A stretch of DNA of 64,000 nucleotides from Peptococcaceae bacterium BICA1-7 (GCA_000802095.1 JUEB01000026.1:124001-188000), one strand, 5' to 3'. Counted from the stretch's first letter, positions 1-8,476 are shown. Notes: generated from the sequence alone by a model not told the origin. Numbers and translations are program-made.

Positions 1-1
1 T

Positions 2-388
2 ATTCAATCATATATTTTCGATAATGCACCGGGTACAGTTCTGGTTCTTTTGGAAATTGAAAACAGCTGGTCCACCATTGATATAGATATAGAATGCTCT
101 GGCTTGCTGGAAACCTGTGTTTTTCTGGGGCTGTTGATATTCTACCCTTCCTTTGCCACTGGCAGGAGGATGTTTTTTCTTGTTTCAGGTATGGTAGGAA
201 TTTATGTAATTAATCTTGTCAGGCTTATTATTATAGTTTTAATTATGAGCTATTTCGGACGTGATTCCATTTTTATTGCTCATACTCTGTTCGGACGCAT
301 GATATTCTTTGGGCTATTAATTCTTATTTATTGGCTTATATTCACACGGGCGTCCCTTCTGATAATTAAGGAGCATAAAAATGATTGA
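2..388 (+). CDS. xrtG: Exosortase family protein XrtG, C-terminal part (5' end outside window)
   Basis: The reading frame is open from base 2, so the gene begins upstream of the window; the TTG at 50 is only an internal codon. The visible ~128 residues contain the three hallmarks of the exosortase/archaeosortase fold, each at or within a membrane helix: a Cys in IECSGLLE, an Arg in NLVRL and a His in AHTLFGR. At least three hydrophobic segments are visible. Exosortases are polytopic transpeptidases that process C-terminally tagged surface proteins; XrtG is the Gram-positive version and its substrate is poorly known. It overlaps the next glycosyltransferase gene by 8 bases, the pairing expected for XrtG. 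The base composition is AT-rich, unlike most of the window. Family assignment rests on motif and neighbour, not on a search. Confidence 0.75.
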   Translation: MQSYIFDNAPGTVLVLLEIENSWSTIDIDIECSGLLETCVFLGLLIFYPSFATGRRMFFLVSGMVGIYVINLVRLIIIVLIMSYFGRDSIFIAHTLFGRMIFFGLLILIYWLIFTRASLLIIKEHKND

Positions 389-1742
389 TATGTTTTTTGA
401 AAGGTTTATAAATTTTTTCTTTTTTTGGGGTGTATGGATGCTGGCCCCTCTAATGATAGATATTGTTACGGCCTTTATATATTTATTTACTATAATGATT
501 AACAGAAAAAAAGTAATTGATGTAGATCCGGTGGATAACCTAAGCTTTCTTCCAATTGTCTCACTGATCGTGCCTGTACATAATTCAGCAGATACACTGC
601 GAAAATGCCTTAAATCAATTGAAAGACAAAATTATCCGATAAATTTAATGCAGGTTATATGTGTAAATAACGGAAGCAACGATAAAAGCTTCCAGATTTT
701 TTCACAATTTCAGCAGGAGAGCCCCCTCAATGTTTCCTGGTCAGAATTGGACAGGACCGGTAAATCCATAGCCCTAAATGCAGGGCTTTACATCTGTGAG
801 GGGACATACATAATAAATGTGGACTCTGACTGCCACCTTGATAAAGATGCCGTACAGAATATGGTCAAAGCCTTTGAAAAAGAACCGGAAATGGTGGCGG
901 CCACCGGAGCAATACATATAGATAAGGAACTGGGAAAGGGCTACAATTTCATTGATATAGTCCATTACTGCGAGGCTATAGAATATGTTGTTGCCTTTAA
1001 TATTGGGAGACAGTATCAAACCCTGACAAATACACTTTTTACACTTTCAGGCGCTTTCTCTGCTTTTAGGAGAGATATTATACTAAATTCATTTCTTTAC
1101 TCAGAGACAACAGTTTCTGAGGATACAGAACTGACCTTTCATCTCAGAGAAAAAACTAAAGAAAATAAGGGCCAACTGGGCTGTGTTTCAAAGTCAATAG
1201 CCTATGTTGAGCCTATTACAAACATTTCAAAACTTTATTCGCAAAGGGTTCGCTGGCAGCGAGGACAAATTGAGGTGGCTTCGATGTATTCAAGCTCATC
1301 AAAAAATCCTTTGCAGGCGCTGAAGGCAATAGGAGGGAGAATACTGATTTCCGACCATACCCTTGCATTATCAAGGCTGACCTGGACCTTCCTCATACCC
1401 ATTCTTTATTTTTTCGGATATCCTCTGAACCTGGTTATGGCAGCCGTGCTGGGCATGCTGATCTGCTACTCAATGCTTGATCTTTTGTATTTAACAGTTG
1501 CTTACGCCGGATCGTCAATAGAGATAAGAAAAGGACTTAAAAAAATATGGTGGGTTGTTTTTTTCCTGCCTTTTTTCAGGTACCTGACTTACTGGTTCCG
1601 GTTCGCTGGCATAATACTCACCATGACAGAACCCGGAACCTGGAGAACTGAAAACCCATTTACACAAACAAAAAAAGCAATTAAGTCTAATATTTATTTT
1701 ATAAGAGAAAAATTATTGCAAAAGAAGGATATTTCCAGATAA
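381..1742 (+). CDS. XrtG-associated family 2 glycosyltransferase
   Basis: A 453-residue membrane-bound processive-type GT2 enzyme. An N-terminal membrane helix lies at about residues 12-40. The GT-A domain follows, with VPVHNSADTL near 65-73, the metal-binding D-S-D at 148-150, E-D at 247-248 and the Q-x-x-R-W signature at 288-292 (QRVRW). Several C-terminal membrane helices lie at about 325-410. This is the layout of cellulose/hyaluronan-synthase-like enzymes that polymerise and export a glycan from a nucleotide sugar. Its overlap with the exosortase gene matches the glycosyltransferase family that accompanies XrtG in other Gram-positives (family knowledge). The sugar is unknown. About 170 AT-rich non-coding bases follow before the next gene. 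Confidence 0.75.
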   Translation: MIDMFFERFINFFFFWGVWMLAPLMIDIVTAFIYLFTIMINRKKVIDVDPVDNLSFLPIVSLIVPVHNSADTLRKCLKSIERQNYPINLMQVICVNNGSNDKSFQIFSQFQQESPLNVSWSELDRTGKSIALNAGLYICEGTYIINVDSDCHLDKDAVQNMVKAFEKEPEMVAATGAIHIDKELGKGYNFIDIVHYCEAIEYVVAFNIGRQYQTLTNTLFTLSGAFSAFRRDIILNSFLYSETTVSEDTELTFHLREKTKENKGQLGCVSKSIAYVEPITNISKLYSQRVRWQRGQIEVASMYSSSSKNPLQALKAIGGRILISDHTLALSRLTWTFLIPILYFFGYPLNLVMAAVLGMLICYSMLDLLYLTVAYAGSSIEIRKGLKKIWWVVFFLPFFRYLTYWFRFAGIILTMTEPGTWRTENPFTQTKKAIKSNIYFIREKLLQKKDISR

Positions 1743-1915
1743 ATCTAATATTTTTTTAAAATTTAAAAAATTGTTATTCTGTATTGTGCTTAATAAAGCG
1801 CTTTTAATAGGTATCAAATATATAAAGGATTTTATTGTAACTTGATTGCAACCGGATAAAATTCTTAATGTAAATCTTTTTTGTATACAAAGCAATAATT
1901 TGGAGGGCTTTACTC

Positions 1916-2263
1916 TTGAAATACATATTACTTACTTTGCTATGCACTTTAATACTGTCTGTAGGGCAAATACTATGGAAAAAGGGTGTCTACGAAAAGA
2001 ATTTTGATACGGTTGGACAAGTAGTTCAAATATTATTCTCTGTACCGGTTATGATTGGAATTTTTTTATATGGAATGGCCACATTAATATGGCTATATGT
2101 ATTGTCTAAAAATGATATCAGTAGTGTATACCCTTTATTTGCGTTATCTTATTTTTTTGTAATGATATTATCGGCTGTTTTTTTTAATGAAAGAGTACAT
2201 TCAAGCAATATTTTCGGTGTACTTATAATTATTGTCGGGGTGTATATATGCACGAGAAGCTAA
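1916..2263 (+). CDS. Small multidrug-resistance/EamA-type membrane protein
   Basis: A 115-residue protein that is almost entirely four membrane helices, with the half-size EamA/SMR pattern: an N-terminal QILWKKG after helix 1, SVYPLFALSYF in helix 3 and NIFGVLIIIVGVY in helix 4. Such half-size transporters next to GT2 enzymes (compare ArnE/ArnF) often flip or translocate lipid-linked sugars; that role here is inference from context. The start is TTG, chosen because a GGAGGG ribosome site lies about 10 bases upstream. The 3' end overlaps the next glycosyltransferase gene by 16 bases, implying translational coupling. Confidence 0.65.
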   Translation: MKYILLTLLCTLILSVGQILWKKGVYEKNFDTVGQVVQILFSVPVMIGIFLYGMATLIWLYVLSKNDISSVYPLFALSYFFVMILSAVFFNERVHSSNIFGVLIIIVGVYICTRS

Positions 2264-2982
2264 GAAATATTAAGATATTGTTAATTATACCAGCTTATAA
2301 TGAAGAAAAGAATTTGCCCGATCTTTTGCAGAGGATAGAAGAATATACATCATGGCTGGATTTGATTGTTATTAACGATGGTTCAAAAGATAATACAATA
2401 GATGTATTAAGAGATTTTAATATAGAATTTATAGACCTTTCTGTAAATTTGGGTATTGGGGGCGCTGTTCAGGCTGGGTATAGGTATGCTGAAAAGAATG
2501 GTTATGATATAGCTATTCAATTTGATGGTGACGGACAACATCCACATCAAGACATAGTAAGTCTTGTAGAGGAAATTTTAAATGGATCAGATATGGTTAT
2601 TGGGTCAAGATACATTGAAAAAGAGGGATTTCAATCAACTATATTAAGAAGATTGGGTATTAGGTGCCTTTCTTTTTTAATAAAAATACTTACTGGTAAA
2701 AGTATTTCTGACCCGACATCGGGCTTTAGGGCTTGCAACAGAAACATTATAAAATATTTCGCCGAATATTACCCGCAGGATTATCCTGAGACTGAAACAA
2801 TAGTGCAGTTGATGCGCAGCAAATGGACAATTAATGAAATTCCGGTTCGCATGGTACCCCGGCAGAAGGGTGTTTCATCTATTAATTTACTGAAATCCAT
2901 ATATTATATGTTTAAAGTTACGCTTTCGATCATTATAGGAGTGACAGATGGAAAAGGAGGTGGCTTGAAGAAGTATGGATAA
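2248..2982 (+). CDS. Family 2 glycosyltransferase, dolichyl-phosphate-mannose-synthase-like
   Basis: A 244-residue GT-A fold enzyme. Visible motifs are LIIPAYNEEKN near residue 11, VINDGSKDN near 41, the metal-binding FDGDGQHP near 91 and the acceptor-site element DPTSGFRACN near 152. This is the DPM1/ArnC-like subgroup that transfers a sugar from a nucleotide donor to polyprenyl phosphate at the inner face of the membrane. It lacks a strong C-terminal membrane domain, so the EamA-like protein upstream and the DUF2304 protein downstream, which overlap it on both sides, may supply the membrane partners. Glycosyltransferase identity is firm; donor and acceptor are unknown. Confidence 0.8.
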   Translation: MHEKLRNIKILLIIPAYNEEKNLPDLLQRIEEYTSWLDLIVINDGSKDNTIDVLRDFNIEFIDLSVNLGIGGAVQAGYRYAEKNGYDIAIQFDGDGQHPHQDIVSLVEEILNGSDMVIGSRYIEKEGFQSTILRRLGIRCLSFLIKILTGKSISDPTSGFRACNRNIIKYFAEYYPQDYPETETIVQLMRSKWTINEIPVRMVPRQKGVSSINLLKSIYYMFKVTLSIIIGVTDGKGGGLKKYG

Positions 2983-3331
2983 CCGCTTGCAATTATTTTT
3001 AATATTTGGTACTTTATTTACTTTTATTATCATAATTAGAATGATTCAAAAGCGCAATTTAAATATTAAATATATCACAATATGGATGATGTCAGGTTTA
3101 TTCCTCTTAATACTGGCATTATTTCCTCAAATAGCAGTAGTAATGGCTCATTTTGCGGGTATAGAAGTTGCTTCTAATGGTGTTTTTCTGGCCATGATTG
3201 TATTCTTATATATGATATGTTTTAGTTATGCTGTTGCATTATCACACAATTCAGAACAGCTAAAAACGATCGTACAGGAAGTTGCCATTTTAAAAAAAAG
3301 TATTAGAGACTTAGAAGAAAGAAATAAATAA
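2975..3331 (+). CDS. DUF2304-family membrane protein
   Basis: 118 residues. Three hydrophobic helices (about 5-22, 32-52 and 65-88) are followed by a charged, coiled-coil-like tail (LKTIVQEVAILKKSIRDLEER). This size and pattern match DUF2304 proteins, which are found directly beside DPM1-like glycosyltransferases. The gene overlaps the preceding glycosyltransferase by 8 bases. Its function is not established; a scaffolding or accessory role for the membrane glycosyltransferase is inference. Confidence 0.65.
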   Translation: MDNRLQLFLIFGTLFTFIIIIRMIQKRNLNIKYITIWMMSGLFLLILALFPQIAVVMAHFAGIEVASNGVFLAMIVFLYMICFSYAVALSHNSEQLKTIVQEVAILKKSIRDLEERNK

Positions 3332-3378
3332 ATGGCATGAGGGCGTATATAAAGGAGAGATACCGAGAAGGTATTTAT

Positions 3379-4536
3379 ATGATAATAAGGAATTGTATAA
3401 TTGTTTTAATTTTATTTTTTTTAACAATCAGTTTTAGTGAAGTTTCCGAAGCCAATAATGGTATCTCTATTATTTTAAATGATCAAAAATTAATTTTTGA
3501 TCAGCCCCCTGTAATTGAAGACGGCACAGTGCTGGTACCGATGAGAGCTTTGTTAGAAAAATTTAATATGGCTATAGAGTATGATAGTAATAGCGAAACA
3601 GTTACCGCAAAGAATAAAAACACAACTATTATTGTGACTATAAACTCAAAAATAGCTCTTATAAATAATAACACTAAAAAGTTAAGAGTTGCCCCCAGAA
3701 TTATTAACTCCAGGACTATGGTGCCCATTCGTTTTATCAGTGAAGCGCTTGGTGACGAAGTGGTATGGCACGAAGATATAAAAACGGTTAATATTACCAA
3801 CAAGGATTATGCTCTCCCCATTTTTATATATCACTGGGTTGTAAAAGAAGGTGAGGGTAAGGGGGGGACCCCTTTATCCAAGTTCCGGGAACAACTGGAT
3901 TATTTGCAGTCTAGTGGTTTCGAAACTGTGACCCCTGATGATGTTTACGACTGGCTTAGTGGCAAAAAAATACTTGGACCCAGGTCCTGTATGATTACCT
4001 TTGATGATGGGAACCTGTCGGTATATACACTGGCATTTCAGGAAGTAAAAAAAAGAAAAATGAAAATGACATTGTACATTAATCCTTCCTGGATGGATAA
4101 CCAAATGACCGACGTCTTCAGGCAAGGTCAGGAAGGCTATCATTTTAATTGGGAACAGGCGAGGGAAATGGTTGATTCCGGACTTGTAAACATACAGAAT
4201 CATACTTATTCACATCAGCAGCTAGATTTGTTAAGCAAAGAAGAACAGAAAATTGAGATAGTAAAAGCCCAGGAACGTATAAAAGAAATGTTGGGATATA
4301 CACCGTACCATCTGGCTTATCCTTACGGGTCCTATAATCAAGACACACTGGAATTGTGCAGGGAACTGGGAGTACATACCGCTGTTACAGTTAAAAATTC
4401 AATTGCTGAAAGTAAACAGGGTCCGTGGGAATTAAAAAGAATTAGCTATATCCCGGTTGATAAAATCTTTCGCTCTACTGAAAAAAAAATAAATTTCCAA
4501 ATTGAGGAGTATACATGTCTAAAAGAAAATTTATAA
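3379..4536 (+). CDS. Secreted polysaccharide deacetylase with copper-amine-oxidase-type N-terminal domain
   Basis: The ATG at 3379 is preferred over an in-frame ATG at 3337. It has a GAAGG site 7 bases upstream and begins a clean signal peptide (basic start, long hydrophobic run, cleavage region near SEVSEA). The mature protein has a CuAO-N1-type substrate/wall-binding domain at about residues 30-140, with the repeated signatures VLVPMRAL and TMVPIRFISEALG. A NodB deacetylase domain occupies about 150-370. Metal-site motifs are visible: TFDDGN (Asp-Asp) and NHTYSHQQ (His-x3-His), plus AYPYG later. It should remove acetyl groups from cell wall or exopolysaccharide outside the cell. It closes the AT-rich glycan cluster. 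Confidence 0.8.
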   Translation: MIIRNCIIVLILFFLTISFSEVSEANNGISIILNDQKLIFDQPPVIEDGTVLVPMRALLEKFNMAIEYDSNSETVTAKNKNTTIIVTINSKIALINNNTKKLRVAPRIINSRTMVPIRFISEALGDEVVWHEDIKTVNITNKDYALPIFIYHWVVKEGEGKGGTPLSKFREQLDYLQSSGFETVTPDDVYDWLSGKKILGPRSCMITFDDGNLSVYTLAFQEVKKRKMKMTLYINPSWMDNQMTDVFRQGQEGYHFNWEQAREMVDSGLVNIQNHTYSHQQLDLLSKEEQKIEIVKAQERIKEMLGYTPYHLAYPYGSYNQDTLELCRELGVHTAVTVKNSIAESKQGPWELKRISYIPVDKIFRSTEKKINFQIEEYTCLKENL

Positions 4537-5177
4537 CAGCATTTTTTATAATTTTGACGGCTCTTTTTTTCTTTATCTTAGTTGTCAATGGTAAGGTTAC
4601 TAATACTGGTAATAAATACATTATCAGCTCTGAAGCGCTTAACACCTGCCAGGCCGCCATTGTCCCCGGGGCATACGTGTCTCCTGACGGAAGGCTGTGT
4701 GATATGCTGGCGGACAGGGTAATTACCGCAGTGGATTTGTACAGGGCTGGAAAGGTGAAAAAAATATTGATGACCGGAGACCACGGTAGAGCCTCCTACG
4801 ACGAGGTGAACAGCATGAGGAGATTTGCCGAGGAAATGGGGGTTCCTACAGGGGACATATTTATGGACCATGCGGGCTTCTCAACGTATGAAAGTATGTA
4901 CCGGTCCAGGGATGTATTCAAGGTGGATTCCGCCGTGATTGTCACCCAGGATTTTCATCTGCCCAGGGCGGTTTACATTGCCCGGGAACTCGGTATAGAT
5001 GCCGTGGGGATAAGCGCCGACAGGCATATTTACGCCGGGGCCGGGGTGTATGGATACCGGGAAATTCCGGCCCGTGTAAAGGCCTTTATACAGGTTGAAG
5101 CTGGCGCCAGGCCCACATTTCTTGGCCCGGCTATCCCGGTAAGCGGAGACGGACGGGCGACACATGATAAGCCCTGA
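4515..5177 (+). CDS. SanA/YdcF-family (DUF218) membrane-anchored protein
   Basis: 220 residues with one N-terminal membrane anchor (about 7-25), then a DUF218 domain. Family landmarks are a GAYV strand after the anchor, MLADRVITAVDLYRAG, KKILMTGDHG, a central STYESM and VTQDFHLPRAVYIA. SanA-type proteins act at the cell envelope and affect peptidoglycan or barrier function; their chemistry is unclear. The start overlaps the deacetylase gene by 22 bases. Base composition changes inside this gene: the first ~100 bases are AT-rich like the upstream cluster, the rest is GC-rich like the downstream genome. Confidence 0.75.
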   Translation: MSKRKFITAFFIILTALFFFILVVNGKVTNTGNKYIISSEALNTCQAAIVPGAYVSPDGRLCDMLADRVITAVDLYRAGKVKKILMTGDHGRASYDEVNSMRRFAEEMGVPTGDIFMDHAGFSTYESMYRSRDVFKVDSAVIVTQDFHLPRAVYIARELGIDAVGISADRHIYAGAGVYGYREIPARVKAFIQVEAGARPTFLGPAIPVSGDGRATHDKP

Positions 5178-5202
5178 AAATTGCTAATACTGATAGAAAC
5201 TG

Positions 5203-5340
5203 CTGTCGGGAGACAGAATACAGAAGACAGGAGACAGAATGGCTTTAGCTTTTGGATGGTTTAACTCCTGTCTCCTGTCTCCCGACCAGAGGTATTACCT
5301 ATTAGCAGTCTCCTGTCTCCCCGCCGTCTGTACGGCGGGC
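5203..5340 (-). repeat. Dispersed intergenic repeat R1, copy 1
   Basis: Made of GGAGACAG / CTGTCTCC units in both orientations. GTCGGGAGACAG at 5205-5216 is the exact reverse complement of 5275-5286, so the whole element can fold. It ends in a GC hairpin (CCCGCCGT / ACGGCGGG) touching the stop of the minus-strand gene at 5344. Related copies lie at about 28294, 34931 and 63367. It lies between two convergent genes and may double as a transcription end. Confidence 0.7.
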
Positions 5341-5343
5341 TTT

Positions 5344-6003
5344 CTATCTTACTTCCGACAGCACTAATCTGTATATATATTCGGCGGCCAGCAGGTCTTC
5401 GGGTGAATTTCCGCTGGCCGCCACTATGGCAATCCCCTGCCCCATTTTACGGGCTTCGTCTACCGCCCTGGCGGCCGAATCCCTGGCCGAGGAAAAACCG
5501 TCCTTCTTTAAGGTGCGGGCCACGGTTCCGGTCAGCACCGAGGCGGCCCCGGCCGTGACGGCAGCGTCAAAGGCAACTCCTCCGGTGTTGGTGGCCCCCA
5601 CTATGACCATTCCTTTCATGTCGGTCATTTTGGGGGTTTCTGCACCCATATTGGGTAAAACCATGGCTACTTCCGCGCCTGCAGCCTCAATGCCCCCGAT
5701 AACCTTGGATACCGCCGACCTCCTGTCCTCCTCTTCCCCTACCCTGGGCTCGGCCACCACTATTACTTTGGCGCCCAGTCTGACAGCCTTAAGTCCGGCC
5801 AGATTGCCTATCCGGTAAGGGTTAATATCTACGGGGGGTCTGGCGCTGTCGGTGCCTGTGCCATATACGGCGGCGGCCCCGGAGTCGATAACTGCCTCCA
5901 TGCTGGTAGAAAAGTCTATGACATCCACCACCAGCACCACCAGCCCCAGCTTACCTGCCATGGCCGATCCGCTGGCATCAGAGGTAAGGATTAGATCCCT
6001 CAT
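5344..6003 (-). CDS. ComB-like (2-phosphosulfolactate phosphatase superfamily) protein, function uncertain
   Basis: 219 residues. Segments resemble the ComB fold: an early strand-loop LVVDVIDFSTSMEA, then GAAAVYGTG, a central MVIVGATNTGGVAFDAAV matching the nucleophile-bearing T-T-N-G-like region, and a C-terminal AASGNSPEDLLAAEYI like the ComB S/T-G-x-x-x-E-D motif. Identification as the true coenzyme M enzyme is not supported; the protein may be a divergent homologue with another substrate. ATG start with an AGAGGGAG site just upstream. The next gene on this strand is 163 bases upstream, so it may be transcribed separately. Confidence 0.45.
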   Translation of the reverse strand: MRDLILTSDASGSAMAGKLGLVVLVVDVIDFSTSMEAVIDSGAAAVYGTGTDSARPPVDINPYRIGNLAGLKAVRLGAKVIVVAEPRVGEEEDRRSAVSKVIGGIEAAGAEVAMVLPNMGAETPKMTDMKGMVIVGATNTGGVAFDAAVTAGAASVLTGTVARTLKKDGFSSARDSAARAVDEARKMGQGIAIVAASGNSPEDLLAAEYIYRLVLSEVR

Positions 6004-6081
6004 TGTGCTCCCTCTTTAAATTTCATTCATAATAAAAAAAAAGATTAGTATGCTTAGATATACAAAAAATTGTGGCGGTGT

Positions 6082-6213
6082 ATGAGCATGAGAATTGTGG
6101 TAACCGGCAGGGGTCTCTATTTTAACGGTAGGGTATTTGAATTGCTGGCTTACCTGCGCGGCCTTTCAGCAGATATTACGATCAGTGCCCTGATCAGATC
6201 CAGACTTCAATAG
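6082..6213 (+). CDS. Candidate small protein (43 aa), unrecognised
   Basis: An ATG-to-TAG frame of 43 codons on the plus strand, in the gap between two minus-strand genes and overlapping the 3' end of the DUF3866 gene by 48 bases. The product would be basic with alternating strand/helix character (begins MSMRIVVTGRGLYFNGR). A weak GGCGGTG lies upstream of the first ATG. It reads like a real globular N-terminus rather than random sequence, but no homology can be tested here. It could equally be a chance frame. Confidence 0.3.
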   Translation: MSMRIVVTGRGLYFNGRVFELLAYLRGLSADITISALIRSRLQ

Positions 6214-7275
6214 CTCTGCTGTATAGAGTCCCGCCGAGCAGGCAGTGGCGAAAAACTCAGGGTCTTTTGAGACATCTCTGCCCATGGTGGTTATTGATAG
6301 GCCGTATGCCCCCAGTATGTTCTCCACGGGGCCGGGGTCCATTTCCACCACCTGATGCTTTAGTAATATGCCTGACTCCAGGAGCTGCTTTTCCACAACA
6401 CTTTTCTTTTTTTCCCCAAGGGGTGGAATAACCATGGTACAGCCTGTCAGGGCTATTTTGCCAAGGGCGGTCAGAGTATGGTGGCTTATTCCGAAATGCC
6501 TTGGCCTGGAGTCTGCAAAGCTTATCCTGGGTACGGCTATGGCCCGGCCACCCAGTACATTAACGGCATTTACTATCTCTCCCTGCTCAATGGCAGTGTT
6601 GCCGAACATGGTAGCTGTGCCCACTACTCCCGGTCCCATAGCTGCAATTACAGCCCCGGCCCCATTCGCCCTGGCCCAGATAAGCCCGCTGTATATGTTA
6701 ACCGCCTCGTAATCGCCGCCAAAGGCATGCCCGCAGGTTATTGTCTCATCCACCAGCCCTTTTTCTTTTAGCTGGTGGACCAGGTGGCTGAACCAGATGG
6801 GCAGTGATCCCCCGTCGGTCATGAGGTAGACAATCTTTGGCCCGTCCCCGGCCCTGCTGCGCAGCGCCGCAGACACCGGGGCCAGCATGCTGTGCAGGGA
6901 GCAGATAATCACTGGCATGCCGTCAAGGCTGACTTTAGACTGGCACCCACTTACTGCGGGCTGCTCTCTCTCCTCCGAGGAAAGCACCTTCACCTGCAGG
7001 GGGGTATACCTCAGCTTCATTATGTGTCCCTCAAGGCCGGGATCGGAGCCATTACGATTCAGTACCGCCATAACAAAATGATAGCCGCCGGTGCCAAGGT
7101 TTATTGATACTGCTGTGGTATTTAAAAGCACCTGATCCCCGGCCTCAACCGGCCCGGTTATGTATTCATAATTTATGGCCCTCTCAGGACGGCCCTCAAT
7201 ATCGACGGTTATTTCCTCCAGGCCGGGCCTTCTGCTGACTATAGATGAGACAGATCCAAGCCTTTTCCTGATCAA
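6166..7275 (-). CDS. DUF3866-family protein
   Basis: 369 residues, recognised as DUF3866, a family of Firmicutes and Actinobacteria of unknown function. Visible features are an N-terminal beta-rich region (EITVDIEGRPERAINYEYITG, then a VEAGDQVLLNTTA segment) and an alpha/beta C-terminal part with several glycine loops (MTDGGSLPIW, TCGHAFGGDYEAVN, AAMGPGVVGTATMFG). The TTG start has a GGGGG ribosome site 8 bases upstream. It sits 20 bases behind the peptidase gene and is probably co-transcribed with it. Confidence 0.65.
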   Translation of the reverse strand: MIRKRLGSVSSIVSRRPGLEEITVDIEGRPERAINYEYITGPVEAGDQVLLNTTAVSINLGTGGYHFVMAVLNRNGSDPGLEGHIMKLRYTPLQVKVLSSEEREQPAVSGCQSKVSLDGMPVIICSLHSMLAPVSAALRSRAGDGPKIVYLMTDGGSLPIWFSHLVHQLKEKGLVDETITCGHAFGGDYEAVNIYSGLIWARANGAGAVIAAMGPGVVGTATMFGNTAIEQGEIVNAVNVLGGRAIAVPRISFADSRPRHFGISHHTLTALGKIALTGCTMVIPPLGEKKKSVVEKQLLESGILLKHQVVEMDPGPVENILGAYGLSITTMGRDVSKDPEFFATACSAGLYTAELLKSGSDQGTDRNIC

Positions 7276-7295
7276 AGGTATACCCCCGGCTAATT

Positions 7296-8417
7296 TCAGT
7301 ATTTTTGCGCGCTCTTGACAATTTCCACTATATATTTGCTACCCATAACCAGATCATCTATTTTTATGTACTCTCCGGTGGTGTGCACATTCTGCATGGC
7401 TATTCCCAAAACCACTGTGCTGATGCCCTTTTCATTGAACATATTGGCATCGCTCCCTCCCCCGGTGCTCAAGAGCCTCGGTTCCAGGCTAATGCTTCGG
7501 GCGGCCTCCGCCGCTATTTTTACTACCCGTTCATCTTTATCTATATTGAACTCCCGATAAAGGTTTTCCACCTTTATATCCAACTGTGCTCCAAATTGCT
7601 CCGCCGCCTCCCGGGCCTTATCGATTATTTCCCCGGTTTGTTTTTTTACCCTGGCCCCGTCCAGACTTCTTGTTTCCCCCTGGATGAAGACTGTGTCAGG
7701 CACAATATTGGTGGCCTTTCCGCCGCTTATAACCCCTATATTGGCAGTGGTTTCCCCGTCAATGCGCCCCAGCTTCATACCGGCAATGGCTTTGGCCGCC
7801 ACCTCGATGGCGCTTATTCCTTTCTCAGGGCATATTCCGGCATGGGCCGATTTACCCTTTACCGTGATGGAAATCCTGTCCTGGGTGGGGGCCTGGGTAA
7901 CAATGGATCCCGGGGGCCCGTCGCTGTCCAGTATAAAACCTATTTTGGACTCTATCTTTTCTCTATCGATATTGGCCGCACCTAAAAGGCCACCCTCCTC
8001 AAAAACTGTCAGCACAACTTCCAGGCCGCCATGCTTTACCTGGTTTTCCTTTATTACTCTGACAGCCTCGAATATTATGGCAATGCCGGCCTTGTCATCC
8101 GCTCCCAGCACTGTGTCTCCGGAGGACTTTATAAGGTCCCCTTCCAGCACCGGCTTTACCCCCCGGCCCGGCTCCACTGTGTCCATGTGGGCACAAAGTA
8201 AAAGAGGGGCCCCGCTGCCTCCGGTGGCCGGCAGTCTGGCAATAAGGTTGCCGGCCTGGGTGTTTATTTTGCTGCCGGCATCATCCTCGTATACCACCAT
8301 GCCCAATTCCTCAAGCTTCAACTTGAGTGTATCCGCTATTTTCCTCTCAAAGCCGCTTACACTGTCAATCTTCACCAGCTCTAAAAATTCATTGACCATT
8401 CTTTCCCGGTTTACCAT
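7296..8417 (-). CDS. M20-family metallopeptidase, tripeptidase T-like
   Basis: 373 residues. The M20 di-zinc signature is complete: CAHMDTVEPG near residue 95 (His-x-Asp), GADDKAGIA near 140 (bridging Asp), the EEGG general base near 168 and STGGGSDANMF near 318. A dimerisation domain is inserted at about 180-290. It should be a cytosolic exopeptidase releasing N-terminal residues from short peptides, of the PepT-like subgroup. ATG start behind a strong GGAGGTG. A transcription terminator separates it from the oxidoreductase operon upstream. Confidence 0.82.
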   Translation of the reverse strand: MVNRERMVNEFLELVKIDSVSGFERKIADTLKLKLEELGMVVYEDDAGSKINTQAGNLIARLPATGGSGAPLLLCAHMDTVEPGRGVKPVLEGDLIKSSGDTVLGADDKAGIAIIFEAVRVIKENQVKHGGLEVVLTVFEEGGLLGAANIDREKIESKIGFILDSDGPPGSIVTQAPTQDRISITVKGKSAHAGICPEKGISAIEVAAKAIAGMKLGRIDGETTANIGVISGGKATNIVPDTVFIQGETRSLDGARVKKQTGEIIDKAREAAEQFGAQLDIKVENLYREFNIDKDERVVKIAAEAARSISLEPRLLSTGGGSDANMFNEKGISTVVLGIAMQNVHTTGEYIKIDDLVMGSKYIVEIVKSAQKY

Positions 8418-8434
8418 TTAATATTCACCTCCGT

Positions 8435-8476
8435 TAAAAAAAGGCCGCCGGTAATAGTGTTTTTACTGCCAGCGGC
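8435..8476 (-). terminator. Intrinsic terminator after the 2-oxoacid oxidoreductase operon
   Basis: On the minus strand an 8-bp GC-rich stem (GCCGCTGG / CCGGCGGC, one G-U) with a 17-base loop is followed by a run of seven T. It lies between the gamma-subunit stop and the peptidase ribosome site. Confidence 0.75.

Noticed and set aside
1877-1892. TTGTATACAA upstream of the EamA-like gene, similar to the dyad at 38484
   Set aside because: Single short palindrome in very AT-rich DNA; probably chance.
7305-8421. Long plus-strand frames (226 and 245 codons) opposite the M20 peptidase gene
   Set aside because: Shadows of a clearly conserved metallopeptidase on the minus strand; compositionally odd, no ribosome site.
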